From Salinarchaeum sp. Harcht-Bsk1 (GTDB taxonomy: Archaea; Halobacteriota; Halobacteria; Halobacteriales; Salinarchaeaceae), in contig NC_021313.1 in NCBI RefSeq assembly GCF_000403645.1, positions 248,001-312,000 on the forward strand: a stretch of DNA of 64,000 bases. The letters are read 5' to 3'. The notes beneath the pieces are model-generated. The model searched no databases. It was not told the DNA's origin and saw only the letters and a list, made by a program, of their open reading frames with translations. Of the stretch, positions 8,803 through 16,742 are shown in pieces. A program made the translations under genes and the position numbers. Numbering within the stretch: the first letter of the stretch is position 1; the number at the start of each line of letters is the position of its first letter.

Positions 8803-9033
8803 TTAGTCCATCGCGATGTACGTCCGCGTGTCCTCCACGCCGTCGATTGCCTGGATCGACGTTGCGGAGACGTCCTTGACCTTGCCCGGCGATTCGACCT
8901 CGACCTTCGCGATGAGGTCGACGTCGCCGGCGACGATGTGGGTGTCGACGACGCCCTCGATGTCGTCGATTTCCGAGCGGAGCCGGTCCGCGTCGCCGGT
9001 GTTGGCCTTGATCATGACGTAGGCAGTCACCAT
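8803..9033 (-). CDS. Stand-alone Lrp/AsnC ligand-binding (RAM) protein
   Basis: A 76-residue protein consisting only of the Lrp/AsnC C-terminal alpha-beta domain (RAM): MVTAYVMIKANTG ... HIVAGDVDLIAKVEV ... DTRTYIAM. It has no helix-turn-helix, so it cannot bind DNA by itself. In full Lrp proteins this domain oligomerises and binds small ligands. Its start overlaps the trkA stop by one base (TGATG), showing translational coupling. It is 76 residues long, like its paralogue at 9929-10159, which is a near neighbour on the opposite strand. Confidence 0.88.
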   Translation of the reverse strand: MVTAYVMIKANTGDADRLRSEIDDIEGVVDTHIVAGDVDLIAKVEVESPGKVKDVSATSIQAIDGVEDTRTYIAMD

Positions 9034-9719
9034 CAGTTCACACCTCCGGCAGCCGCGCGTCCGGCTTCGCCGACGACGAGTTGACGAACGTCGTCGAGGA
9101 CGTCGAAGTCGGCGAGGACGACGATCCGGTCACCGTCTTCGAGGGACTCGTCGGACGAGGGGATGCCGAGTGGGCCGTCGGACTTCCCGAACGCGAGCAC
9201 GGTGGCGTCCGCGGGCAACTGGAGTTCGCTGATCGAGTAGCCGCGGATCGGCGCCTGCATCGTGATGGTGAGTTCCACGACCTGGAGGTGCTGGGCGATG
9301 TCTGCGATCGCCCGGATGTCGCCACCAAGCAGAGCGTTCTTGGCGCCGATCGCGCCGAGGCGCTCGGGGTAGACGATCTCGTCGACCTCGGCGGCGTACT
9401 TCCGGTAGATCTCTTCGCGGTAGTCCTCGTCAATGCGGAGGACAGTACGCGCGCCGCGATGTTTCCCGATCATACAGGCGGCGAAGTTGACGTTGAGGTC
9501 GCCAGTGAGCGCACCGAGTGCGTCGGCCTCCTCGATCCCGGCCTCCTCGAGCATCTCCTCGCGGGAGCCGTCGCCCTCGACGACGTCGTACCCCTGACCG
9601 CGAGCCCGTTCGACCTTCGCCGAGTCGCGCTCTACGAGCACGACGTCGTGGCCTTCCTCCTTCAGAACGCGTGCCGTGCGGAGCCCCACACGACCAGCGC
9701 CAATGATAACGAACCGCAT
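9033..9719 (-). CDS. trkA: TrkA-type potassium uptake regulator (RCK)
   Basis: A 228-residue cytoplasmic NAD-binding subunit of Trk/Ktr-type potassium transport. The Rossmann RCK-N domain starts at residue 1 (MRFVIIGAGRVGLRTARVL, with GxGxxG) and the acidic ribose ligand follows in VVLVERD. The RCK-C domain occupies about 140-225 (ELTITMQAPIRGYSISEL ... DRIVVLADFDVL). The ATG at 9719 begins exactly at the Rossmann motif, so the 13-codon upstream extension is rejected. The downstream gene encodes a RAM-only protein with an overlapping start. The partner TrkH channel is not in this window. Confidence 0.9.
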   Translation of the reverse strand: MRFVIIGAGRVGLRTARVLKEEGHDVVLVERDSAKVERARGQGYDVVEGDGSREEMLEEAGIEEADALGALTGDLNVNFAACMIGKHRGARTVLRIDEDYREEIYRKYAAEVDEIVYPERLGAIGAKNALLGGDIRAIADIAQHLQVVELTITMQAPIRGYSISELQLPADATVLAFGKSDGPLGIPSSDESLEDGDRIVVLADFDVLDDVRQLVVGEAGRAAAGGVN

Positions 9720-9892
9720 GTCGGAAACTACACCCCGCCACCAAAAGAAGGTTTGCACCAGCGGCGGGAACCGCCGGCAACGGAAGGGGTCGTCACTGGA
9801 GGCCAGCGGAATTCGGCCGCGCTCGATCTACGGTTCCACCAACAGCACGTCCCACCGGCGTGGCAGCACAGCGGTCCGCCACAGGGCGGGAC

Positions 9893-9901
9893 AAGTATTT
9901 T
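9893..9901 (+). promoter_or_regulatory. TATA-like box for the second RAM gene
   Basis: The motif aagtatttt is centred about 32 bases before the ATG at 9929, in an otherwise GC-rich region. It predicts a leaderless or almost leaderless transcript divergent from trkA. Confidence 0.5.
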
Positions 9902-9928
9902 GCTGCATGGGAACGTACCGCACAGTCG

Positions 9929-10159
9929 ATGGTCCACGCGTTCGTCATGGTGAAGACGGCAGCGGGTACGTCGGAAGGACTCGTCGACACCCTCCGTACA
10001 GTCAGTCCCGTCACCGAGGCGCACATCGTCGCCGGCGAGTACGATATCATCGCCGAGGTCGACGTCGAGAAGGTCTACGACGTGCTCGATACGGTCGCGA
10101 ACGAGATGCGGTCCCTCGAGGGCGTCGCGGACACCCGAACCTACATTTCGATGAAGTGA
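9929..10159 (+). CDS. Second stand-alone Lrp/AsnC RAM protein
   Basis: A 76-residue RAM-only protein, MVHAFVMVKTAAG ... EAHIVAGEYDIIAEVDVEKV ... DTRTYISMK. It parallels the protein at 8803-9033 along its whole length (both end DTRTYI-x-M) and so is a paralogue. It is divergent from trkA and carries its own TATA-like box. The last codons (ATT TCG ATG AAG TGA) form part of the first copy of a 26-bp tandem repeat that continues beyond the stop codon. Confidence 0.85.
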   Translation: MVHAFVMVKTAAGTSEGLVDTLRTVSPVTEAHIVAGEYDIIAEVDVEKVYDVLDTVANEMRSLEGVADTRTYISMK

Positions 10160-10254
10160 GGCGCGACGACGTTTCGATGGAGTGAGGCGCGACGACGTTT
10201 CGATGGAGTGAGGCGCGACGACGTTTCCATAGAGTGAGGCGCGACGATATTTCG
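10146..10254 (+). repeat. 26-bp tandem repeat, four copies, at the RAM gene end
   Basis: Units at 10146-10171, 10172-10197, 10198-10223 and 10224-10249, plus tttcg at 10250-10254. The core is tttcgatg(a/g)agtgaggcg followed by cgacgacg. Copy 1 contains the last codons and stop of the RAM gene, so the array looks like successive duplication of the gene's 3' end. Copies 2 and 3 each contain the mini-frame ATG GAG TGA. Copy 4 is diverged. Confidence 0.95.
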
Positions 10255-10375
10255 CTAGGTAGAGCCACAGTCCGGCAGCGTCGCTTCCACCGCTACCGCC
10301 CTGGAAGCGGATACCTTCTCGCGCCAGACGACCGTTCCGACACCCGCAAGTGGGATCAGTCCGTACCACGAGGCA

Positions 10376-10699
10376 ATGTCGTTGCTGACGGGAATCGGCG
10401 TCGCCGTCATCGTCGCGATCCACACCGTCGTCGCCGTCGTCTTGACCCGGTTCTTCCGCCTCCAGCTAGACACCAACTGGGGCGCCGCAGCCTACACGCT
10501 CGTCCTCGTACCGATCGCACTGATCGTCTCCGCGACGGTGCTGAGCGGCGTGCTCGGACTCGGTGGAAACGTCGGCGGGCGCGACGTGGTGTTACTCCTC
10601 GTCATCGCGCTGCCGCTCTCGCTGGGAATTACGATCGACTACTTCTGGATGCCCGCTCCCGAAGAGATCGAGCTGCCGGCCGAAACGACCGAGCAGTAG
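10376..10699 (+). CDS. Small three-helix membrane protein
   Basis: A 107-residue hydrophobic protein of unknown function with three predicted membrane helices, about residues 4-26 (TGIGVAVIVAIHTVVAVVL), 37-60 (AAYTLVLVPIALIVSATVL) and 69-89 (DVVLLLVIALPLSLGITI). A short acidic tail (PAPEEIELPAETTEQ) follows. I do not recognise the family with confidence. It is convergent with the glycerol-1-phosphate dehydrogenase gene (36-base gap). Confidence 0.75.
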   Translation: MSLLTGIGVAVIVAIHTVVAVVLTRFFRLQLDTNWGAAAYTLVLVPIALIVSATVLSGVLGLGGNVGGRDVVLLLVIALPLSLGITIDYFWMPAPEEIELPAETTEQ

Positions 10700-10735
10700 C
10701 GCACCGACGACTCGGCGGAACCGACCAACTGCGTT

Positions 10736-11794
10736 TCAGATCACGCCGGTGTAGGACGCCGCCTGACGCGCTGCCGATTCCTCCAGCCCGTCGCCGAGAA
10801 TCGTGTACCGATCGCGAATCTCGTATGCCGTCGTCAACGCCTCGACGACCTGTTCGTCCGACACGCCGAGGTCGGCCGCAGTCGTCGGTGCGTCGATCGA
10901 ATCCAGCGCGTTCCGGATGTCGCTCCACATGCCCCGCTCGCCGGCGTGGAGGTACGCGGTAACGATCGATCCGACGCCGGCCTGGTGCCCGTGGAGGGCT
11001 GCGCCGGGGGCGATCCGATCGAGCTGGTGGGAGAAGAGGTGCTCCGCACCGCTGGCCGGTCGCGAGGAGCCGGCGATCGACATCGCGACGCCGGAGGAGA
11101 CGAGCGCCTTGACGACGACCCAGGCGGATTCTTCGAGCCCCGGCCGAACGGAATCGGCGTTGTCGACGAGGATCTCCGCGGTCATCTCGGAGAGGGCAGC
11201 GCCGTACTCGGAGTAGGAGACGTTCTTGAGTCTCCGTGCGAGTCGCCAGTCGAGGACGGCGGTGTAGTTCGAGATGATGTCGGCACAGCCCGCCGTCGTC
11301 AGTTCCCAGGGCGCGTCCGCGAGGATCTCCGTGTCGGCGACGACCGCCAGCGGCGGCTCGGCGGCGATCGAGTGGCGGGTTCCCTGGTCCGGCACCGACG
11401 CACGGCCGGAGACGATCCCGTCGTGACTCGCCGCGGTCGGCACCGAGACGAACCCGCGATCGATCTCCTCGGCGGCCATCTTCGCGATATCGATCGGCTT
11501 GCCGCCGCCGACGCCGATCAGGAAGCCTGGCTCGACCTCGCGGGCGCGATCGATCACGTGCTCGATCGCATCGAAGTTCGCTTCCTGGACCTCGACGATC
11601 ACCGGGTCCTCACCGTCCGCGGCGAAGTCGGCGGCGATCCGCTCTGCGGCTAGCTCCCGCGGGGTCGGGCTCGTCACGATCAGCGGTTGCCCGTGAAGGT
11701 GGAGGTCCGCGACCGCCTCCACGGTGTCGTCGACGACGCCGTGGCCGACGACGACGTTCCGCGGGAGGCGGATCCACGTCGATTTGTCGAACAT
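10736..11794 (-). CDS. egsA: NAD(P)-dependent glycerol-1-phosphate dehydrogenase
   Basis: A 352-residue enzyme that reduces dihydroxyacetone phosphate to sn-glycerol-1-phosphate, the backbone of archaeal membrane lipids. It has FIGVGGGKPIDIAKM-type nucleotide binding (GVGGGKPID), SVPTAASHDGIVSGRAS, and the zinc ligands in DIISNYTAVLDW, GAEHLFSHQLD and LHGHQAGVG. The length fits the family. A cttactaaac box on the minus strand near 11816-11825 lies about 25 bases before the ATG, predicting a leaderless mRNA. Confidence 0.96.
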   Translation of the reverse strand: MFDKSTWIRLPRNVVVGHGVVDDTVEAVADLHLHGQPLIVTSPTPRELAAERIAADFAADGEDPVIVEVQEANFDAIEHVIDRAREVEPGFLIGVGGGKPIDIAKMAAEEIDRGFVSVPTAASHDGIVSGRASVPDQGTRHSIAAEPPLAVVADTEILADAPWELTTAGCADIISNYTAVLDWRLARRLKNVSYSEYGAALSEMTAEILVDNADSVRPGLEESAWVVVKALVSSGVAMSIAGSSRPASGAEHLFSHQLDRIAPGAALHGHQAGVGSIVTAYLHAGERGMWSDIRNALDSIDAPTTAADLGVSDEQVVEALTTAYEIRDRYTILGDGLEESAARQAASYTGVI

Positions 11795-11855
11795 AGGGGA
11801 CCTATTCGATGGCTCCGTTTAGTAAGTGCGGGTCGGTCAGCGGGTGCCCACTCGA

Positions 11856-12836
11856 TCAGTTGGCGTCCAGTCGATCGAGTACGGTGTCGGTCTCGGCAGG
11901 ATCGGGTCCGGGATCTCGCTCGATCTCGTACTCCGTCGTCACCGTCTCGGCGATCGCATCCGCGGGATCGACGGGGTCCCACCCGAGGTCGTAGAGTTTC
12001 GTCGTCGAGAGCACGTGCGGGTTCGGATTGTACAGCGGGAAATCGGTCGGTTCCAGGTCGTCGGCCACGAGTTCGCGCTCGCTGGCGGTGACGAGTTCGA
12101 CGTCGGCGTCGAGGCCGGCGGCGATCGTCTCGACGACCTCGCCGAGTGTGAGGACCCGGTGGTCGCCCACGTTGTAGGCTTCGCCAGCCTCTCCCTGCTC
12201 CGCGACGGTCCGGATCGCACGCGCGACGTTTTCGACGGCGACGAGGTGGTGAATATTGGTGCCGTCGCCTGGCACCAGAACGCGATCCTGCTCGCGGACG
12301 CGTTCTGTCCAGTAGTTCAGTCGGCCGGTGTAGTCGTGGGAGCCGTAGACGATCGTCGGCCGGACGCTCATCGCGCGAACGCCGTCCGCTGCGGCCTCGA
12401 AGACTGCTCGATCGCCTTCGGCCTTTCTCGCGCCGTAGGTCTCGTGGCTGTCGTCGACGGCTTGCTCCTCGGTACACGGTTCGAGGTCGGTCTGGCCCTC
12501 CCGCTTGGGTATCTCGTCCGGGCCGTAGGCCGATCCGCTCGAGACGAAGACGTACGCGTCGACGTCGGCGAAAATCTCCGTCGCGATCCGCACTTCGCCG
12601 GGATAGTACGCGACGCAGTCCACGACGAGGTCCGGATCGACCTCGTCCCTGGCGTGCTCGAGCGCAGCGTCGCTCTTGCGGTCGCCCTTAACGTGCCCGA
12701 CGTCGTCGTGGTTCGCGAACGGGTTATCGTGGTTCCCACGGTTGAAGATCGTGACCTCGTAGTCGTGCTCGAGCAGTTCATCGACGAGGTGGCGGCCGAT
12801 GAAGCGGGTGCCGCCGACGACGAGTGCACTGTCCAT
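11856..12836 (-). CDS. NAD-dependent epimerase/dehydratase
   Basis: A 326-residue extended short-chain dehydrogenase/reductase. The Rossmann motif GGTRFIGRHL is at residues 8-17. The catalytic Y-x3-K is in ETYGARKAEG, and SVRPTIVYG follows in the usual place. It resembles the haloarchaeal group of NAD-dependent epimerase/reductase proteins often annotated as nucleotide-sugar epimerases or mRNA-binding (CSP41-like) proteins, so the substrate is uncertain. The ATG at 12836 puts the glycine-rich loop at the N-terminus; nine upstream in-frame residues are rejected. It may form an operon with the FAD oxidoreductase upstream (50-base gap). Confidence 0.85.
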   Translation of the reverse strand: MDSALVVGGTRFIGRHLVDELLEHDYEVTIFNRGNHDNPFANHDDVGHVKGDRKSDAALEHARDEVDPDLVVDCVAYYPGEVRIATEIFADVDAYVFVSSGSAYGPDEIPKREGQTDLEPCTEEQAVDDSHETYGARKAEGDRAVFEAAADGVRAMSVRPTIVYGSHDYTGRLNYWTERVREQDRVLVPGDGTNIHHLVAVENVARAIRTVAEQGEAGEAYNVGDHRVLTLGEVVETIAAGLDADVELVTASERELVADDLEPTDFPLYNPNPHVLSTTKLYDLGWDPVDPADAIAETVTTEYEIERDPGPDPAETDTVLDRLDAN

Positions 12837-12886
12837 GAGGCGTGCTTCTCGGGCAAGCCTCAAAATCGAACGGATACGGATTCAGC

Positions 12887-15800
12887 TCAGCGTTCCGGCT
12901 GATCCGGTAGCGCGCTGTCGATTACCTCGACCGGGTGCGCCGCGTCGGTACCGCGAAGGTCCCAGAACTGGGATCGACAGGACGTGCCGGGCGCCACGAC
13001 TGTCGATGGCCCCTCGGTGCTGGCCTTCGCTCCATCGACCTGCTCGAAGAGGATCCCACCGATCGCTTCGCTCATCGAGAAGTGCTCGGCCTCGTAGCCG
13101 AAGGACCCGGCCATGCCACAGCAGCCCGAGTCCAGCACCTCGACCTCGTAGCCCGCCCGTTCGAGGACCCGGGGAGCGTGGCGTTCCCGGCCGATCGCCG
13201 TCTGGTGGCAGTGACCGTGGTAGACGAGCGAGCGGTCAGATGCGCCCGCATCGACGCTCGGGACGGGAAGATCGAAGCTATCGAGGTACTCCGCGACGCC
13301 GTAGGTGTTCTCGGCGACGGTCAGCACCCGCTCGCTCCCCAGTAGCGTCGCGTAGTCCGACTGGAACATCGCGGCCTCGGAGGGCTCGACTGTGACGACG
13401 TCCCAGCCCTCCTCGATGGCGGGTTCGAGCGCTGCGACGTTCTGCTCGGCCCGTTCCCGGGCACGGTCGAGGAGCCCCTTCGAGAACGCTGGCCTGCCGC
13501 TGTCGGTGACGCCCTCGGGAACGTCGACGTGGACGCCAGCAGCTTCGAGAACCCGGACGGTCGCCTTCCCGATTTCCGGTTCCATGTACTCGGTGTATGT
13601 GTCGGGGAAGACGAGGGCGCGTCGCTCGGCGTCGGCTGGATCGACGCCCGCGTCGCGATCTGCCATCCAGGCGGTGAAGGAGGTGCGAGCGAAGGTCGGT
13701 AGCTCCCGTTCGCTCGCGATACCGACCGTCTGCTCCGCGAGCCACCCAGCGCCAGGGAGCGACGCGAGCCAGTTGGAGACCGGCGCGGTCGCGCTGCCGA
13801 GTCTGGCCCACCGACGGATATCCCCGAAGAGGCGATCCCGAACGGTCGTGCCGTGCTCCTGGTGGTGCTGGTGGGTGAGTTCGGCCTTGAGCGTCGCCAT
13901 GTCGACTTCGCTCGGGCAGTCCCGTGCACACCCCTTGCAACCGATGCAGAGGTCGAGGATCTCCTCGACGAACTCCTCGTCCGTCGCCTCGGCGGGGAGG
14001 TCGCCGCTCATCGCCTGCCGGAGCGCGTTGGCGCGGCCGCGCGTCGACAGCGACTCCTCTTCGGCGGCGCGGAAGGTCGGGCACATCACGCCGCCGGTCT
14101 GGTCCTGCTTCCCGCGACACCCGCCGCAGCCGTGACAGAGTTCGACCATCCCCTGCATGCCGTTGGCGTTCTCCCACTCGAGCGTGGACTCGAAGCCGGA
14201 TTCGAACGCGTACTCGGGGTCGAAGCGGAGGTGCTCGCTCATGTCGATCGCGCCGGTTTCGTCGCCACAGATCTGGCCGGGATTGAGGAGCCAGTCGGGA
14301 TCGAACGCGGCCTTGAGGTCGCGTGAGAGGTCCCAGATCTCCACTCCGTAGAGCTTCTTGTTCCACTGGCTTCTGGCTCGGCCGTCGCCGTGCTCCCCCG
14401 AAACTGAGCCGCCGAGTTCGGTGACGACGTCGGTGACGGCGTCGGCGATGCCGACCATCTGCTCGACGCCGTCGAGCGTCTTCGTGTTCACGAGCGGCCG
14501 GACGTGCAGGACGCCGGGGCCGGCGTGGGCGTAGAACGACGCGAAGGTGTCGTGGTCTTCGAGGATCGCCTCGAAGCGTTCGACGTACTCCGCGAGGTGC
14601 TCGGGCGGGACGGCGCAGTCCTCGATGAAGGAGATGTGCTTCGCGTCGGTGGTCCGCGAGAGGAGGATCGGGAGGCCGGACTTCCGGAGCTTCCAGAAGC
14701 GGTCGCGCTCGGCCTGGTCGTGAGCCTCGAAGCCGGCGAAGGCGCGCAGTGCTGCGTCTGTGCTGACGTTGCCGGGTGGCGAAAATTCCGTCTCTCGGAC
14801 GTCTGCTGGCACGCGATCTGCGAGGAGGTCAGCCGTCTGTTCGCGCCCGCGGGCGTCGTCCTCGGCGTAGAACTCGACGAGGAGCATCGCACCCGCACCC
14901 TCGGGAACGACGGTGTTCACGAGCGCGCCGAACTCCTCCGTGTCCCGCGCGAGATTGAGGAGCACGTCGTCGAGCACCTCGACGGCCGCCGGATCGTGTT
15001 CGAGGATCGGCTCCACGTCCTCCATCGCCGTGACGAGGTCCTCGTACGCGAGCAGGGCGACGGCCTTCGTCTCGGGGATCGGTTCGAGCGAGACCGTTGC
15101 TTCGGTGACGATCCCGAGCGTGCCTTCGCTCCCGGCGAGGAGGCGGGCGAGATTGACGGTCCCGCTCTCGCCGAAGTCCTCGCCAGTCGGACCGATCCCG
15201 CCTCGGGCCTCTGCGACGAGTCGATCGAGGTTGTACCCCGAGACGTTACGCTTCATGTCGGGATACGCTTCGTCGATTTCGTCGGCGTATTCGTCGACGG
15301 CCCGGCGGACGGCCTCGTAGATCCGCGGGAGCAGATCGCCCGAGTCTGGCGCCGGGTCCGCCTCCTCGCGAATCGTCTCGAGGTCGACCTCCCCCAGCGT
15401 CGTCATGGTTCCGTCGGCGAGGACCGCCTCCACGGACTCGACGTACGCGTCGGTCTTGCCGTACTGCAACGAGTGCGCGCCGGTCGAGTTGTTCCCGATC
15501 GCGCCGCCGAGCGCGCTCTTGTCGCCCCACGCGGGATCGGGCGCGAACTTCAGATCGTGATTCTCACAGGCCGCGTTCAGTTCACCGAGGGTGACCCCAG
15601 GCTGAGCGCGGGCCGTGCCAGCGAGGCCGGCTTCGCTCGGATCGACCGCGAGCACGTCGTCCATGTGCTTCGTGAAGTCGAGGACGACCGCCTCGTTGAC
15701 AGTCTGTCCGGCGAGACTGGTACCGCCCCCGCGGGGGAGCACCGGAATCTCTTCCTCGGCGCAGTAGGCCATCACCGCGGCCACGTCATCGGTCGATTTC

Positions 15801-16036
15801 GGGAAAACGACGCCGACCGGCGTAACCTCGTACGCGCTGGCGTCGGTCGCGTAGAGTTGGCGGCTGTACTCGTCGAAACGTACCTCCCCGTCGATCCGCT
15901 CGCGGAGTGCGGCGACGAGCGCCGGGCGGTGTTCCTCGCCGCCCCGATAGTCGTAGTTTGCGCGGGGGTCAGTGGACGGATCGGCCGTCGTTGCATCCGC
16001 CCCATCGACTCCCGTCGGATCCTCCCGCTGAGCCAT
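12887..16036 (-). CDS. FAD-linked oxidase fused to Fe-S/CCG reductase (D-lactate dehydrogenase-like)
   Basis: A 1049-residue fusion. The N-terminal FAD_binding_4 domain (about residues 60-240; VLPRGGGTSLAGQT) and FAD-oxidase C domain (about 330-590) resemble GlcD/D-lactate dehydrogenases. They are followed by CHGCGGCRGK and CIGCKGCARDCP iron-sulfur clusters (about 633-705). A C-terminal GlpC/HdrD-like half has HGHCHQ and DSGCCGMAGSFG cysteine motifs. It likely oxidises a 2-hydroxy acid and passes electrons to the respiratory chain at the inner membrane face. The ATG at 16036 (MAQREDPTG) is preferred over one 26 codons upstream. Confidence 0.9.
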   Translation of the reverse strand: MAQREDPTGVDGADATTADPSTDPRANYDYRGGEEHRPALVAALRERIDGEVRFDEYSRQLYATDASAYEVTPVGVVFPKSTDDVAAVMAYCAEEEIPVLPRGGGTSLAGQTVNEAVVLDFTKHMDDVLAVDPSEAGLAGTARAQPGVTLGELNAACENHDLKFAPDPAWGDKSALGGAIGNNSTGAHSLQYGKTDAYVESVEAVLADGTMTTLGEVDLETIREEADPAPDSGDLLPRIYEAVRRAVDEYADEIDEAYPDMKRNVSGYNLDRLVAEARGGIGPTGEDFGESGTVNLARLLAGSEGTLGIVTEATVSLEPIPETKAVALLAYEDLVTAMEDVEPILEHDPAAVEVLDDVLLNLARDTEEFGALVNTVVPEGAGAMLLVEFYAEDDARGREQTADLLADRVPADVRETEFSPPGNVSTDAALRAFAGFEAHDQAERDRFWKLRKSGLPILLSRTTDAKHISFIEDCAVPPEHLAEYVERFEAILEDHDTFASFYAHAGPGVLHVRPLVNTKTLDGVEQMVGIADAVTDVVTELGGSVSGEHGDGRARSQWNKKLYGVEIWDLSRDLKAAFDPDWLLNPGQICGDETGAIDMSEHLRFDPEYAFESGFESTLEWENANGMQGMVELCHGCGGCRGKQDQTGGVMCPTFRAAEEESLSTRGRANALRQAMSGDLPAEATDEEFVEEILDLCIGCKGCARDCPSEVDMATLKAELTHQHHQEHGTTVRDRLFGDIRRWARLGSATAPVSNWLASLPGAGWLAEQTVGIASERELPTFARTSFTAWMADRDAGVDPADAERRALVFPDTYTEYMEPEIGKATVRVLEAAGVHVDVPEGVTDSGRPAFSKGLLDRARERAEQNVAALEPAIEEGWDVVTVEPSEAAMFQSDYATLLGSERVLTVAENTYGVAEYLDSFDLPVPSVDAGASDRSLVYHGHCHQTAIGRERHAPRVLERAGYEVEVLDSGCCGMAGSFGYEAEHFSMSEAIGGILFEQVDGAKASTEGPSTVVAPGTSCRSQFWDLRGTDAAHPVEVIDSALPDQPER

Positions 16037-16114
16037 ACTGACACTGACCTGCGTGGAAACAAAAACCCGGCTGTCCGGGAAGATACGCCGTGTTGCGACC
16101 AGCCATTCCGCCAA

Positions 16115-16123
16115 GAGTTAAGA
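16115..16123 (+). promoter_or_regulatory. TATA-like box for the PRC-barrel gene
   Basis: The motif gagttaaga is centred about 28 bases before the ATG at 16147, the spacing expected for a leaderless haloarchaeal transcript. Confidence 0.5.
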
Positions 16124-16146
16124 GCCAGCACCCCGACGCCCGGCGT

Positions 16147-16464
16147 ATGGACACGATGCACGGCGGGCTCCGGTCGGACGGCGGCCTCGAGGAGCTCACC
16201 ACGCTCGTCGGGCGCGAAGTCTACTCGAACAACGGCGTCTACGTCGGAGAGGTCGAGGACGTACGCCTCGACGTCGACGCCAAGGCCGTCACCGGCCTCG
16301 CACTCGGGGAGATCAACGCCGACCTGCTCGCGGGCCAGCTCGAGGGCGGCCAGCGCGGAGCGATCGTTCCCTACCGGTGGGTGCGCTCCGTGGGCGACGT
16401 GATCATCGTCAGCGACGTCGTCGAGCGGCTGGGGGTCGACAACGACGACGAAGTGATGGCCTGA
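16147..16464 (+). CDS. PRC-barrel domain protein
   Basis: A 105-residue soluble protein made of one PRC-barrel domain, about residues 17-100 (LVGREVYSNNGVYVGEVEDVRLD ... VPYRWVRSVGDVIIVSD, split by variable loops). Such domains occur in RimM and photosynthetic reaction-centre H subunits. The haloarchaeal stand-alone versions (CdpA/CdpB family) include proteins linked to cell division and ribosome biology. Its partner is not visible here. The ATG at 16147 is set by the TATA box spacing and domain position. Confidence 0.85.
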   Translation: MDTMHGGLRSDGGLEELTTLVGREVYSNNGVYVGEVEDVRLDVDAKAVTGLALGEINADLLAGQLEGGQRGAIVPYRWVRSVGDVIIVSDVVERLGVDNDDEVMA

Positions 16465-16540
16465 ATTTTCGGCTTGAAACCGTATTTCGTAGCTCTGCTC
16501 CGCTCGTAGCCACAGCTTCAGCCGCATTGGAAGCCCCCGC

Positions 16541-16634
16541 CCGCTCGACCGTCCGCGACTTGCTGTGCTCCTCGGTTCGCTCGCTGACGCTCGCTCACCT
16601 GCGGTGCTTGCTTCGTCGGGGACGGATCGAGCGG
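16541..16634. repeat. Long imperfect inverted repeat in the 16.5-16.7 kb gap
   Basis: The arm ccgctcgaccgtcc (16541-16554) pairs with ggacggatcgagcgg (16620-16634) with one extra base. Between the arms lie internal tcgctcgctgacgctcgctc-type palindromic words. The surrounding gap, 16465-16742, has no plausible gene. From memory, similar elements starting gaagcccccgcccgctcgac and ending gcggtcggcccctt recur between genes in haloarchaeal genomes, which suggests a dispersed palindromic repeat. Confidence 0.6.
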
Positions 16635-16742
16635 TCGGCCCCTTCCAGTCCCACCCGCTAGTGCCGGTCGAGGATCACGGAATCCCGGTGGAAGGCGATA
16701 TCTCACGGTACTCGGCGGTTGCGCCGGCGATAGAAACGGTGG

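Noticed and set aside
14504-16402. 632-residue plus-strand frame over the FAD/Fe-S oxidoreductase
   Set aside because: Antisense shadow of a gene with unmistakable FAD and iron-sulfur motifs; its tail also spans the PRC-barrel gene out of frame.
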